Shown here piece by piece: positions 46,566-57,295 of a DNA stretch of 64,000 nucleotides; the stretch's first letter is position 1; each line of letters begins with the position of its first letter. The DNA is from Carya illinoinensis (Eukaryota > Streptophyta > Magnoliopsida > Fagales > Juglandaceae). The stretch spans positions 29,972,501 to 30,036,500 of the forward strand of contig NC_056755.1 in the NCBI RefSeq assembly GCF_018687715.1. The letters run 5' to 3'. Made by a program: the position numbers and the translations under genes. The notes below the pieces were generated by a model. The model saw only the letters and a list, made by a program, of their open reading frames with translations. It was not told where the DNA came from and ran no database searches.

Positions 46566-47479
46566 TACTTTTTTTTTACTAGCATGCTTTATGTGAAATA
46601 GTTTTATTGCACCGCCAAGAAATTTTGAAAGGAATTGATTTCTTTCATAATTCAATTGGTTTTAAAATTACTATTTTTCAAATTTATATACCTGTGAAAA
46701 GACCTGTTGGAATTATGAGCTACTTTAGCATTTAAGGATCTAGATTTTTAACTCAAAATAGAAGTTTATCCAATTTTTAGTTGATTAAGCTAGGGGTGGT
46801 TTGCTAAGAAAACTGCTAACTGGTAATCTAGACATACACTTGGAATACCTTAGTTGACACTTTTATATCATGATTGGGTGTTCATCATAGCAGCTATATG
46901 AAACTCCAATGAACCATATCCAAATGACTTAGGAAGCAACTTTGTTAAGCATAGAAAGAAAAAGAAGAGAATGAAAGCATGAAAAATAGATGAGAAGAGG
47001 GACAAGCTAGGGATAGAGAAAAGTTGTGTGTGATGGAAAAGGCTGCCTATTACAGGGGTTCATAAAAAAAAAAAAATAAAGGCTAAAAAAACGGGGGCCT
47101 TTTAAAGTGTAATAGCGTGAAAGCCACCATTGCAATGGTTTCAAATTAGAGTAAGAGCAGTTGGTCTTGTTTTATCAGTTGCTATTGTTGGAACCTTTAA
47201 ATGGAATTTAGGAGTCAAATTTGAAAATCTTATTACACTTGCACACACAGGGTTAAGCATTCTTTTGGAATTTTACTTCTCTGGATGATTAACTGGATAA
47301 TGTATAAACTTATGTGGAGAATTAATATCTGATTTACATTAGCCCCAATGCTTTAAAACCAACGAATCTGATCTATGGCATAGATTTTTGAGTTAAGTGA
47401 TTTTGAAGTAAAGTTGAATCTGTTTCGCCTCGCAATCACTTTATTTGCTAGAGACTAGCAAAAAGCTAGTTGGGGGTGT
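46566..47479. other. Non-coding 3' region of the Athila-like element
   Basis: Between the pol stop and the right LTR there are no convincing ORFs; Athila elements often carry an env-like ORF here but none is visible. It ends with a purine-rich tract at about 47468-47479. Confidence 0.6.
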
Positions 47480-48865
47480 GATAAAGTGTTAGAAATGCTT
47501 AATTAAGTTGCTTAAGTGAGTGATTTATTTCATCAAAGAAGAGTTGAGTACTTAATTATGCATCAAATTCTAGTAATGGAAGTTTCATCTCCAGTGGGTA
47601 AAACGACTAAAAGTTTCATCTCCTCACCCTTCACTTGACATTTCTTTAGGAAGAAAGGAGCATTGCAATGGAGAATAAAAGCATGAGAGGGCATTCTTGG
47701 AAGGAAGTAGAAAAGCCTCAACAAAATATGATGCTAAGTCTGAGGCTATGGGAGAGAGGTGGGATGTGAACCAACAGAGAATAAAATCAATTATGGACTA
47801 AGGCTATGTGAATGGGTGTGTGCAACATTAGGGAGAAAAGTAGAGCACGAGAGGTTATATATACAAGGAGTTGTGCTGGAATGAGGCGGAATCAATGGGA
47901 GGTAGCACAAAGATTCACAGTAGAGAGTGTGTGGCTTTGCGTTGGGCATTTCTTCTATGAGCTATGTTTTTTTTTTCTTGTTTTTATTCTCACTTTTGAA
48001 AAGATGATGCAAGGCTAGTTTTGCTAGCTTGGGTTGCAGGATGAGGCTCAATTTGTTTGGGTTTTTGGTTAATGATATTTCTGTGGCTTAAACGTTATTT
48101 TTACTATGTTGCAAGCTTGAAATTAATTAATGATATTTCTATGGTTTAAACATTATTTTTACTATGTTGCAAGCTTGAAATCAATTTGAAAGTAGAAAGA
48201 AGCTCTTGTTCTTGCTTTGTTGTAGACGTAAGACACAACAAAGGCTTGATTTATCAAGGCTCATTTCGGTCGGATGTTATTATGGGTTTAGCTGGTAATG
48301 TAGTGAAGATTTTAAAGAAATGGTGAAAATTTGAATGTGAACTCTTCATTTTCTGATTATCAATTCCTTGACTGGATTGATAGTTGAGAAAACTTACTAA
48401 AAACCAAAACAAAAAGAGTCCCATCCGTAGCTCAAGTGTTTGATAAATTGCTTCTTAGATTTTCCCTTTTCAAATCTTAAGTATTTTCTGACTTCATTTT
48501 GTTTCATTTAGTTTCATACATTGTTTATCCTATTTTCAATGATTCTTTACATGTTAAGAAGTAGGAATGGAATTGATACCTCATCATTTAGATTCGGAGC
48601 CACATGTGGATATGTTTATAGCTTGCTTTTGTAATTAGAATACATAAATGCTTACATACACTTTGTTTTTATATATCCATAAAACGTTTAAAAGGAATTC
48701 ACATAGCACCCTCTCTCCTTTCTTTATACATAAACCATAAGCTTTTACATAACATTTTCAAGGTTGTTTTAATACCCTTTTGTCCCTGTGGAATACCATT
48801 ATGGATTTATTCTTGATACAACTTGGTACTTCTACACTTGAAAGAACACATTTGAAATAACGTCA
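47480..48865 (+). repeat. Right LTR of the Athila-like element
   Basis: 1386 bp, TGATAAAGTGT to AATAACGTCA. It lacks about 190 bp present in the left LTR and carries a 58-bp tandem duplication. Confidence 0.88.
48070..48185 (+). repeat. 58-bp tandem duplication in the right Athila-like LTR
   Basis: Units 48070-48127 and 48128-48185 both run from TAATGATATTTCT through CTATGTTGCAAGCTTGAAAT. The left LTR has a single copy near 40412-40470. Confidence 0.85.
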
Positions 48866-50958
48866 GTTCACTCCACTTCTGATTGCCACTGAAAAGATGT
48901 AGGCTCAAAATTTTTAAGGTGGACTGCAACCTCAGATTCACAGTTATGTAGCCAGCTTTCGCACCAATAACTTCCAAGAGTTAGTCAATATGGCCACAAT
49001 AAAGTGAATCAATGAAATGATGTGGCTCAGATTAGCATGGAGAGAAAGGGGGCTTCTCCCTTCACTGTGGAAGGAAGCAACATCAAGAGTGGGATAGTAC
49101 AAGATCTAACAAAGGAAAGGGCATTATGCCTACCCCACCTACTACTTGCCCAAAGTGTGTAAAGGTCCAGGATAGAGAGTCCAAATTTGTATTGGGGGTA
49201 TGTTTCAAATGTAGTCAACCTGGCCATATGTTTCGGAATGTCTTTAAAATGCACAAGAAGGAAAAAGTGCTCCTAACCCTAGTAACAAGTTGAATCAGAG
49301 GCCACCTGCATAAGCCCACATTTACAATATTACCCCCGGTGATATGGAAGAGGAAGCACAAGGAGTTGAAGAAATAGAAGTAGCTATTGGTATTTTCCCT
49401 TAGTACCCCTCTCTTTTTATAGAAACTAGCCTTTTAATTTAGCTTCTAGGTATTCGATAGTTGATGATTATGCTTTAGGTAATATGACGTTATAAAAATT
49501 TACTAAATGTGCCTTATTTGGCTTTGGCACAATGTGGTCTTTCGAGTTAGTGGTAAACATGTAACTTGCTAAAAGAATCTTTACCTCAGAACGTAGTAGT
49601 TTTGATTCTCGATGGAAGTACAATCAAGTGTACCTGAGTCGTTAGGAATTTCCCAATAAATCTAGATGGAAGGATTATGGAAGCATATCTTATTATTTTT
49701 AGCCTATTGAGGTTTGATTTGATATTAGGAATGAATTGGTTACCTAAACACTATGCCAAGAGAGGACTGAGATTTTGTTTGACTCACTGGAAGATGGTGG
49801 GATAAGAGAAACTATAAAGACTATTCCCTCTTTAGTTAGCAACTGCATCGCTTACGGTACGATAGCCTATTTATCCTGATACTTGAAGGCTCCAGTAGGA
49901 ATAAAGAGATTTGGGGAATACTTGTAGTTGAGTATTTTCCTAAGGTTCATAGATGACTCACCAAGATTACTCCCAATAGGGAAACAAAGTCCGTTATAGA
50001 TCTAGAACATGCCACAAATAGAACACCATACCAAATGGCCCGTTAGAATTAAAGGAGTTGAAGGTTTAGATAGAGGAACATAGGCAAGATCTTAGCTTAG
50101 TGCTAGAAAGATTGAAGGAACATATTCTGTATGCAAGTGTGAATTTTCACTCATGGAAGTAAAATTCTTAGTGCATAAGATTTCACGTAAAGGAGTAGTG
50201 GTTGATCCTAGTATGATTGAAGTAGTAGTGTATTGGCAGCATCCTACCAATGTATGCAAGGTCTAAAGTTTCTTGAGATTAGCCGATTGTTACCAAAGGT
50301 TCATAGAGAGTTTCTCTAGACTATAAGGACTTGGATGCAAGATGAACGTGTTGTTGCTTACGATTCTCGACAACTTAGGAGGAATGAGCAGAATTACCCC
50401 ACCTACGACTTAGAGTTAGCTGCCATAATTTTAGGCCTAAAAATCTGGAGGACATTTTGTTACAACCCAACTTGACATATGAGGAAGCTTTCGTTCAGAT
50501 TATGGATTGTAATCAAAAGAACTTAGGAATCGAAAGAATTCATTTAGTGAAGGTGCTTTGGCAAAATTACAACATTGAATAAGCCACTTGGAGAAAGAGG
50601 ATAAACCAAGAATCTTTGTATCTAGTTATCTCTTCCATGAATACCTCAAAGTCACCGATCCCTCTTTTTGTCGCATACAATACTGTGAAGAAGGATCTCT
50701 AGAGATCAAAGACGCATCAACTGAACATTGGAGGGAAATGGAAGAATGAGTTAACACGTACTATGACTCAAAGGAAGATAGATTCTTCTATCACACAAAG
50801 GAGGAGGTATCGGATAATGAGGATGTCGCCGAGGATTCTTCATCCAATTTGGGACCGTAGAATCTCTGGTAGGTATGCATACATGGTATATGTGTGTTGC
50901 ATTATTTATTCATCCATATCCATGCCCTGATTTCAAGGATGAAATCTTCTTTTTTTTA
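48866..50958 (+). pseudogene. Chromovirus-like gag end and pol scraps, with internal deletions
   Basis: Continues the gag cut at 39678: 'VASFRTNNFQELVNMAT' (about 48950), then a zinc knuckle 'CFKCSQPGHMFRNV' whose last cysteine is lost (about 49205-49246). A protease-like 'RFDLILGMNWLPKH' is at about 49710. A short 'ELKEL'-type piece of reverse transcriptase (about 50050) runs straight into 'LSLVLERLKEHILYAS' (about 50095), skipping the palm with its DD motif. RNase H is reduced to 'MQDERVVAYDSRQLRRNEQNYPTYDLELAAI' (50338-50430, two pieces). Integrase is absent. The end has 'IHLVKVLWQNYNIE' (about 50540-50580), as at a chromovirus C-terminus. Confidence 0.75.
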
Positions 50959-50974
50959 GGGGGGGGGGGGGGAA
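50959..50974 (+). other. Polypurine tract of the chromovirus-like element
   Basis: A run of about 14 G followed by AA directly precedes the right LTR start TGTAACACCC. Confidence 0.75.
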
Positions 50975-51618
50975 TGTAACACCCTGCCTGAAAAGCTCCT
51001 TAGGCCTTGATCTTAGTAGCCTTAATCCTAATTAATTAGGAGTTGAGAAATTTGAGAATAAAAACAATTTTGGATACTTGAATTGGAAAAAGGGTCGTAT
51101 ACTTTGGGTTTAGTAAAATTATTAGAGATTCTAGTGCAATATTGATTTTGAGGAAAAAAAAAAATTTAGATCTTGATTGGTTTAGTAGTATTATTTTCGA
51201 GAACTTTTAGTACTTAATTAATTTTGAGAAAAGGTGCCAAGAGGATAGTGTTAGAATGACAAGTGGCATATTGGAGATTTTGCCACCTTATTGGGTTAAG
51301 TAATTTGGGTTAACTTTTTGATGGATTTAGGAAGGCCCAAGAGCTTGGTTTATTAAGGGCCCAAGATTTTTGGGTATAAAGGCTTAGGAGAGACACTAAG
51401 GCCTTAGGCCCAACTTGATGGATAGGCCCCACAAATCTAGAAATAAATTCTAGAACCAAGGCTTACACTTTTGGCCCAACCAAAGCCCAACCCTCGAAGC
51501 CCAACGCCTTGTGTTTTATTTCATTCTTCCAATTAGAAAACACATACACCATACTATTGGTTTCCCTCAAGCCCAAGATGTGTCACATGCACCTAGGGTT
51601 TTCACTTGGCCATGGTTA

Positions 51619-51635
51619 AACTTCTAATTTGAGTT
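51619..51635 (+). repeat. LINE target-site duplication, left copy (17 bp)
   Basis: AACTTCTAATTTGAGTT, identical to 57279-57295. Confidence 0.92.
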
Positions 51636-51670
51636 TTTTTTTTTTTTTTGAAAGGAAAATTTTCATTTCA

Positions 51671-54600
51671 CTAAAGAAGATATTGAATACATGGAGGGTA
51701 GTTCTCCATAAAGGTATGTTCCCCTGAACATGTCAATGCAAACTTAGCTAGCGCATGTGCTACTACATTGAACTTCCTAGAAATGTAATGGATAGACCAA
51801 GAATGAAATCTTGACAGAACAAGCTTAATATCTCTAACCACCAGACCCGTGGGGCTCCAGCTTTCATCTCTGTGTTGGACAGCTTGAACCACTGCTGATG
51901 AGTCTCCTTCTAACATGACCTGGTTCAATCCTATATCAAAGCAGAGTGTAGATGCTTTGAGAGCTGCTACTGCTTCCCCCAGCAAAGGATCTGGATTTAA
52001 GGACATGGATGAACACATTGAAGCTATGACCATACCACTTGAATCTCTTACAACCACTCCCACACCAATCTTGGAGTTCTCTTTATCCACTGCTGCATCC
52101 CAGTTAGCCTTGTAGAAACCTGGTGAAGGGGCAGTCCACTCAGTCCTACTTTCCACCTGAGTCACATAAGCTTTATCCTTTTTACTTGCCCAGTGATCAA
52201 TTGCTGACAACTCTGTGTGGATTTGTTTGGAGACCTGGAAGGGTGAGTGTAAGGATTGCTCAAACAGCCACAAATTCCTCCTGTTCCATAGTGCTCTTGC
52301 TGTAACTGCCACTTCTGTTAGCTCATGAGAGGAGAGATTTTCTAACATAGATTTCAAAACCTCTAAAAAGGGGCCACTTTGAACACTTAGTTTTTGTAAT
52401 CTTCTAGAACTCATAGACCAAACATCTTGTGCAGCTGAGCATGACCATAGAGCATGAGTAATTGATTCAGGAGCATTGGAGCAGATTGGACAGAGGGGAG
52501 ATTCCACTATCTTCCTATTATACAGGTTCAAACACATGGGAAGGGACTCCTTAGCTGCTCTCCACAGAAAGGACTTTGTGGCTTGAGGTGCATGCAAACC
52601 CCATACCTTCCTCCAGAACTTCGACACTTGGTTCAAGCTTGAACATTGCCCCTTCCTACCTTCCTCCATTGTTCCTTGTAAATGGTATGCAGTTTTAATT
52701 GTGAATTTCCCATTTTCTAAACACCTCCACGTCTACACATCCTGACTACCACACTGGCTAATAGTCATTTTGCTGATTACACTGGCCTCAAGTTCTGAGA
52801 AAATGGCATGGATTAGATTCAAGTCCCACTGCCTAGTGTCTAGATTCATGAGTTCTGCTACTGTTGCCTCTGCATTCAGAATTCTTACAGGTGATTGCAC
52901 TTTAAAGGTGGAAGGACTTGGAAGCCACTTATCTTTCCAAATCCCTCCATAAGTACATGCCTTGTCGCTTGCTTTTCCCTTAGCTGAGAAGAAACTAGAG
53001 CCTGAAAAATACTTGGCCTTCAGTACCTGAGCTGCAAGGGAGAGAGGGTTTTGAATGATTCTCCAACCTTGTTTAGCCAGCAATGCTAGGTTAAAAAGCT
53101 CAAAGTCTCTAAACCCCAAGCCCCCCTGTTCCTTGAGTTTTCCCATTGTCTGCCAGCTCAAATAGTGAACTTTAGACTTAGTATCTGTTTGACCCCACCA
53201 AAAGGATTGTAACAACTTGTTGAGACTCTTAACGATTGACTTAGGGAGTTTAAAGATTCCTATGCTATAAGTGGGGATTGATTGCAAAATAGATTTCAGC
53301 AGCATTTCCTTTCCACCTTGGGATAGCACTTTAGTCTTCTAGCTAGCCATTTTAGTCTTGATCCTATCCACAATTGAACTAAAGGCTTTGGTTCTTTGTT
53401 TCCCAACATAAGAAGGGAGTCCCAAATACTTATCAAAAGGACCATGAGCTCTGAGCCCTGCTTGCTGAAGGATAGACTGCTGAACCTCTCTCCTGGTGTT
53501 TTTGCTGAAGAATATGGAAGTCTTCTCTATGTTGAGCCTTTGACCAGTGACTTGTTCATAACTGCTTAGTACTTGTTGTAGCCTACTCCATTCTTCTGGC
53601 TTGGACCCGCAGAATACTAAGCTGTCATCAGCAAATAGCAGATGCTTTATTTTTAGGCCATCTCGAGCTGCTGGTAAACCAGAAATTAGGCCTTGATTCT
53701 CTGCTCTGTTGAGGCTGTGACTCAGAAACTCTAAACATATAATGAATAGATATGGGGAGAGAGGATCTCCCTGCCTAATACCTCTAGTGGGGTGGAAAGC
53801 CTTTTGAGGAATTCCATTGATCAACAAGGAGTAGCTAATAGTTGTAACACACTACATAATCAAATCTACCCAACTGACAGCAAAGCCCATTTTAAGCATT
53901 ATTTTTTGCAGAAAAACCCATTCCACTCTATCATAAGCCTTGCTCATGTCTAACTTTAAGGCCATAAACCCATTATGTTTTCCTTTAAGTCTAGTTTGCG
54001 TCGAGTGTAGAAGCTCATAAGCCACCACTACATTGTCAGAAATTAACCTCCTTGGGACAAAAGCACTTTGAGATGATGAAATCAGGTTGATAGGATGGTT
54101 TTGACCCTATTTGCTATTACTTTGGAAACAATTTTATAGAGGACATTACATAAGCTGATGGGTTTGAAATCAACAATAGATTGGGGGAGCTTCTTCTTTG
54201 GTATTAGAGAGATGAAAGTTTGGGTTAGGTCACCAAGCCCTTGCCTACTATTTAGTGCTTCAATGACTGCTTTTGTAACTCTCTTACCAACTGTGCACCA
54301 ATGTCGTTGATAAAAAAACAGCTGGGAAGCCATCCGGGCTAGGAGAGCCAAGAGGGTTCATGCATTTAATTGCTGCTATCACTTCTTCTTCAGTGAAAGC
54401 CTTAGTGAGTCAGGAGTTCATATCTTCACTTACACAAGGCTGAACAGACTGCAAGGCTTCATCAATAATCATTGGATGGGAGGTAGAAAAGAGGACTTGG
54501 TAGAAAGCTTGAAAGACCCTGGCTATGCCTTCTTGACTATGCTCTCTAACACCTTCCTCACTGGTAACCACTTTAATTGAATTCATCTGTTTCCTATGAG

Positions 54601-55705
54601 TAGCACACTTATGGAAATACTTGGTCTTTCTGTCCCCATCCCTAAGCCACCTTTGTTTTGCTCTTTGACTCCACTTGAGTTCTTCCTCTTCAAGAAGCTC
54701 ATCTACTTCCTTTTGTAGTGTTTTAATCAGACAACTAAACTGGCCTGTGTTAGAGTCTGGAAGTCTTCTGAGCTCTTCTCTCTTTTGGTCAAGCAATCTC
54801 TTCTGATTTCTAAATGCCTCCTTACTCCATGACTGAAGTTTTTCTCTACATCCCTCCAGCCCTGCTCGAGTGTCTTCAAGCTTAGTCCCCTTCAAATTCC
54901 ATTGGCTCCATACTTCTTTAATAAGATCCTTGCAACCCTCTTTTTTGCCCCAAGCCACTTCATATATGAACATCTTTCGCTTTGGAACTTCTTCTTGATC
55001 AGAATTGACACATTGGATTATTAGTGGGTTATGGTCAGAGCACTGGCCAGGTAGAACATAGGCTTTATTAACATCAAACAGATTTGCCCAATCCTCATTT
55101 ATCAGAGCCCTATCTAATCTGGACTTTGTGAGTTCTGACCCTTCCCTTCTATTGCACCAAGTAAAGATAGAGCCTATGTAACCCATGTCCATCAAACCAC
55201 AGTCAACCAAGGCCAACCTGAATTCTTCCATTTGCTTGAAAGGGCGGGTAGCAGAACCAAATTGCTCTTCTTGGTACATGATTTCATTAAAATCTCCCAT
55301 ACTTAATCATGGAGTTTGGATTCTAGAGTGAATTAGTCTCAAAAGATCCCAACTTTCATTTCTTTTAGCTATGATTGGTTGACCATAGAAATTAGTTAGA
55401 GTCCTTTTAAAACTCAAGTTGCTTGCATTAATCAAAAGGGATATTTGGTGTTGAGAGTAAGAATCTAATTCTGCTTCCACCCTCTCCTTCCATAGAAATG
55501 TCAGTCCCCCACTTCTTCCACTACCGTCTACTGAGAAGCTACATTCAAACTTTAATCTGTCTCTAATTTTTTCAATCCTTTCCTTCTTGCATTTAGTTTC
55601 ACTAAGAAAGATCACATCAGGGCTCTTCTCCTTCACTAGAAGGTGAAGCTCACGAAGTGTCCGAGGGTTCCCAAGCCCTTGGTAGTTCCAAGCTAAGTGT
55701 TTCAT
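51671..55705 (-). pseudogene. LINE ORF2: endonuclease, reverse transcriptase, zf-RVT, RNase H (stops)
   Basis: From the ATG at 55705 the protein starts 'MKHLAWNYQGLGNPRT'. The AP-endonuclease has 'FLSETK', 'GDFNEI' and 'SDHNPL'. Reverse transcriptase has 'FISLIPKK', 'FKPISLCNVLYKI', '[14 protein letters not shown]', 'GIRQGDPLSPYLF' and the catalytic 'LLFADD' (about 53640). A zf-RVT region follows ('FLWRAAKESLPM', 'CPICSNAPESITHALWSC'), then an RNase H-like end ('ANWDAAVD', 'GVVVRDSSG', 'LEGDSSAVVQ', 'VAHALAKFA'). In-frame stops lie at 55307, 54410, 53852, 53339 and 52733, each where the family or context suggests tryptophan. The frame slips at about 54330 (T-run) and returns near 54080. Full length would be about 1345 codons. 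Confidence 0.9.
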
Positions 55706-55719
55706 GGGAATTGGCAGGG

Positions 55720-57113
55720 CTAGAATTCAGCCTCTGCCAACTTAGCTTGTTTAGCCCTTCTCCTAGTCATAATAGGTTCATGCAACTCCACCCCTGATCT
55801 TTTCTTTTGTTTCAGGCCATTAGAATCAGTCATAATAGTGTCACTCAGACCCTGTGATCCAGGAGGGTCAAGAGCACCCATAAAACCAATACCTTCGCTC
55901 TTCTCTTCCACGTAGGACCTTTGCATTGACTGCTAGAGGGTACTTTAATAGGAGAGTTATGTGATGGGGAACTAACTTGGGGGTTATCCCTGATAGGACT
56001 TGAACTAGAGTAGTTCCCTTGTGCCATGCTGAGGCCTTGACTAGAGGTGACTCGGGTTGATATCCCAGCCTCTTTAGACTGTTCTACAGCCACTAGGGGA
56101 GTCTGTAGGTTACCACTACTTGCCTGAAGAGGGATGTTCAGTTGACTACCAGGTGTGTACTTGCTTCCTTTCCCTAGTAAAATGCCACTCAGCTATAAAC
56201 TGTCAGAACTCCCCATCTCTGCTTGCTCGAGAACTGCTCCAGGCTTAACCTGTTTGCTAGGCCCTGTCCAATCCAAGTCAGTCCTACTGCCCCCTGACTT
56301 GTTTTGGCACCAACTTCCTGAGCTCTCGGATTCTCCACCCTTCTTGCCAAAGAAGGAAGCACTTCTTTGCTAAGAGCTTGCCCTGAGCCATGTTCCATAC
56401 TGCACTTCAGTTTCTTCACGTAGTTTTACTCCTAATGGAGAGTTTGGACAGGAGAGGCCAACATGTTTAATAGTCCTGCATTGAAAACAAAATGTAGGTA
56501 ATCTTTCATACTTGAAAGGGATCCAATATCGGCTCCCATCCAAGTTAATGAATCTACCATGCAGAAGAGGTTTGGATATATCTAATAAGACTCGGACCCT
56601 GAGGAAGTTTCCCCATGCCATTCCACTTGCGTCAACATCCATTGCAAGAAGAGGACCCACTGTTGAGCCCAACCTTTCTCCCATAGTTTTATTCATACCA
56701 GCAAATGGTAGCTCGTGGAGTTGTAGCCAGAAAGGTTCAAACTTGAAGATAATGTCCTTTGGAGCCAGACATCCTTCACAGTTGAATAAGCACACTAAGG
56801 ACCTGTCAAAAGACCAGGGTCTTCCCGCTAGAACACGATCTTTTTCTACAGGATTTTGAAACTCAACAAGACTTCTATTAAATCCTAGGTCCTTGAAGTG
56901 CACCTGGCCTTCCACTTTCCATGCTTTGCTTATAGTGGAACGAAATGCTCCTCTGTATACTTCTTTTTCTGCTACCACAAGGATTGCCAGACATTTCTTA
57001 CTTTTCTCTATAGATAGTAATACTTCCTCTGTTGGGATAGGAACTTCTTGCTTCTCCTCTTCCGTGAGCCGTAATCCCTCGTACATATTGGACAATTCTT
57101 TTGCCATAGCCAT
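55720..57113 (-). pseudogene. LINE ORF1 (DUF4283 domain and CCHC zinc knuckle)
   Basis: The likely start is the ATG at 57113 ('MAMAKELSNMYEGLRLTEEE'). The DUF4283 region includes 'FNRSLVEFQNPVEKDRVLAGRPWSF', in two pieces, and 'FWLQLHELPFAGMN'. The zinc knuckle 'CFQCRTIKHVGLSC' lies at about 56430-56475. After a stop at 56370 the C-terminal part is open in shifted frames: serine-rich near 55930-56090, then a basic 'MTRRRAKQAKLAE' end. It stops at 55720, only about 14 bases before the ORF2 ATG at 55705. ORF1 of plant L1 elements is thought to bind the element RNA. Confidence 0.82.
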
Positions 57114-57278
57114 AATCTGAACCAACACTATGTTTGAACCGTAACAAACTCTTCGAACAAAGTTCAAGAGATGAGCCTCTATGTTCTGAAAGGACAGTAG
57201 AGAGGAAGCACCTCACCTCTCTAGCCGAGAGAGAGGAAAAAAAGTTCCTAAGAATAAAAAAGGTTTTTAACTTATATC

Positions 57279-57295
57279 AACTTCTAATTTGAGTT
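57279..57295 (+). repeat. LINE target-site duplication, right copy (17 bp)
   Basis: Identical to 51619-51635 and followed by LTR sequence. Confidence 0.92.

Larger units (their letters stand above)
39679..48865 (+). mobile_element. Athila-like Ty3/gypsy element nested in gag of the outer element
   Basis: LTRs 39679-41146 (1468 bp) and 47480-48865 (1386 bp) share start TGATAAAGTG and end TAACGTCA. A TGGCGCCGTTG primer site follows the left LTR and a purine-rich tract (TTGGGGGTG) precedes the right one. Domain order is gag, protease, reverse transcriptase, RNase H, integrase. Gag and pol motifs are of the Athila type ('KDKAKTWLNSLRPRSI', 'GRPFL.TSNAL'). Flanks GTTTT (left) and GTTCA (right) could be a decayed 5-bp duplication. 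No env-like ORF is seen in 46566-47479. Stops and shifts throughout. Confidence 0.88.
51636..57278 (-). mobile_element. Plant L1-type LINE, near full length, minus strand
   Basis: The element is 5.64 kb. On the minus strand it runs from 57278 to a poly-A tail, seen on the plus strand as a T-run at about 51636-51650. It is framed by a perfect 17-bp target duplication, the mark of target-primed reverse transcription. ORF1 encodes a DUF4283 plus zinc-knuckle protein. ORF2 encodes an AP-endonuclease, reverse transcriptase, zf-RVT and C-terminal RNase H. It is inserted in the right LTR of the chromovirus-like element, so it is younger than that insertion. Frames carry several stops and shifts, so it is not autonomous now. 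Confidence 0.93.
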
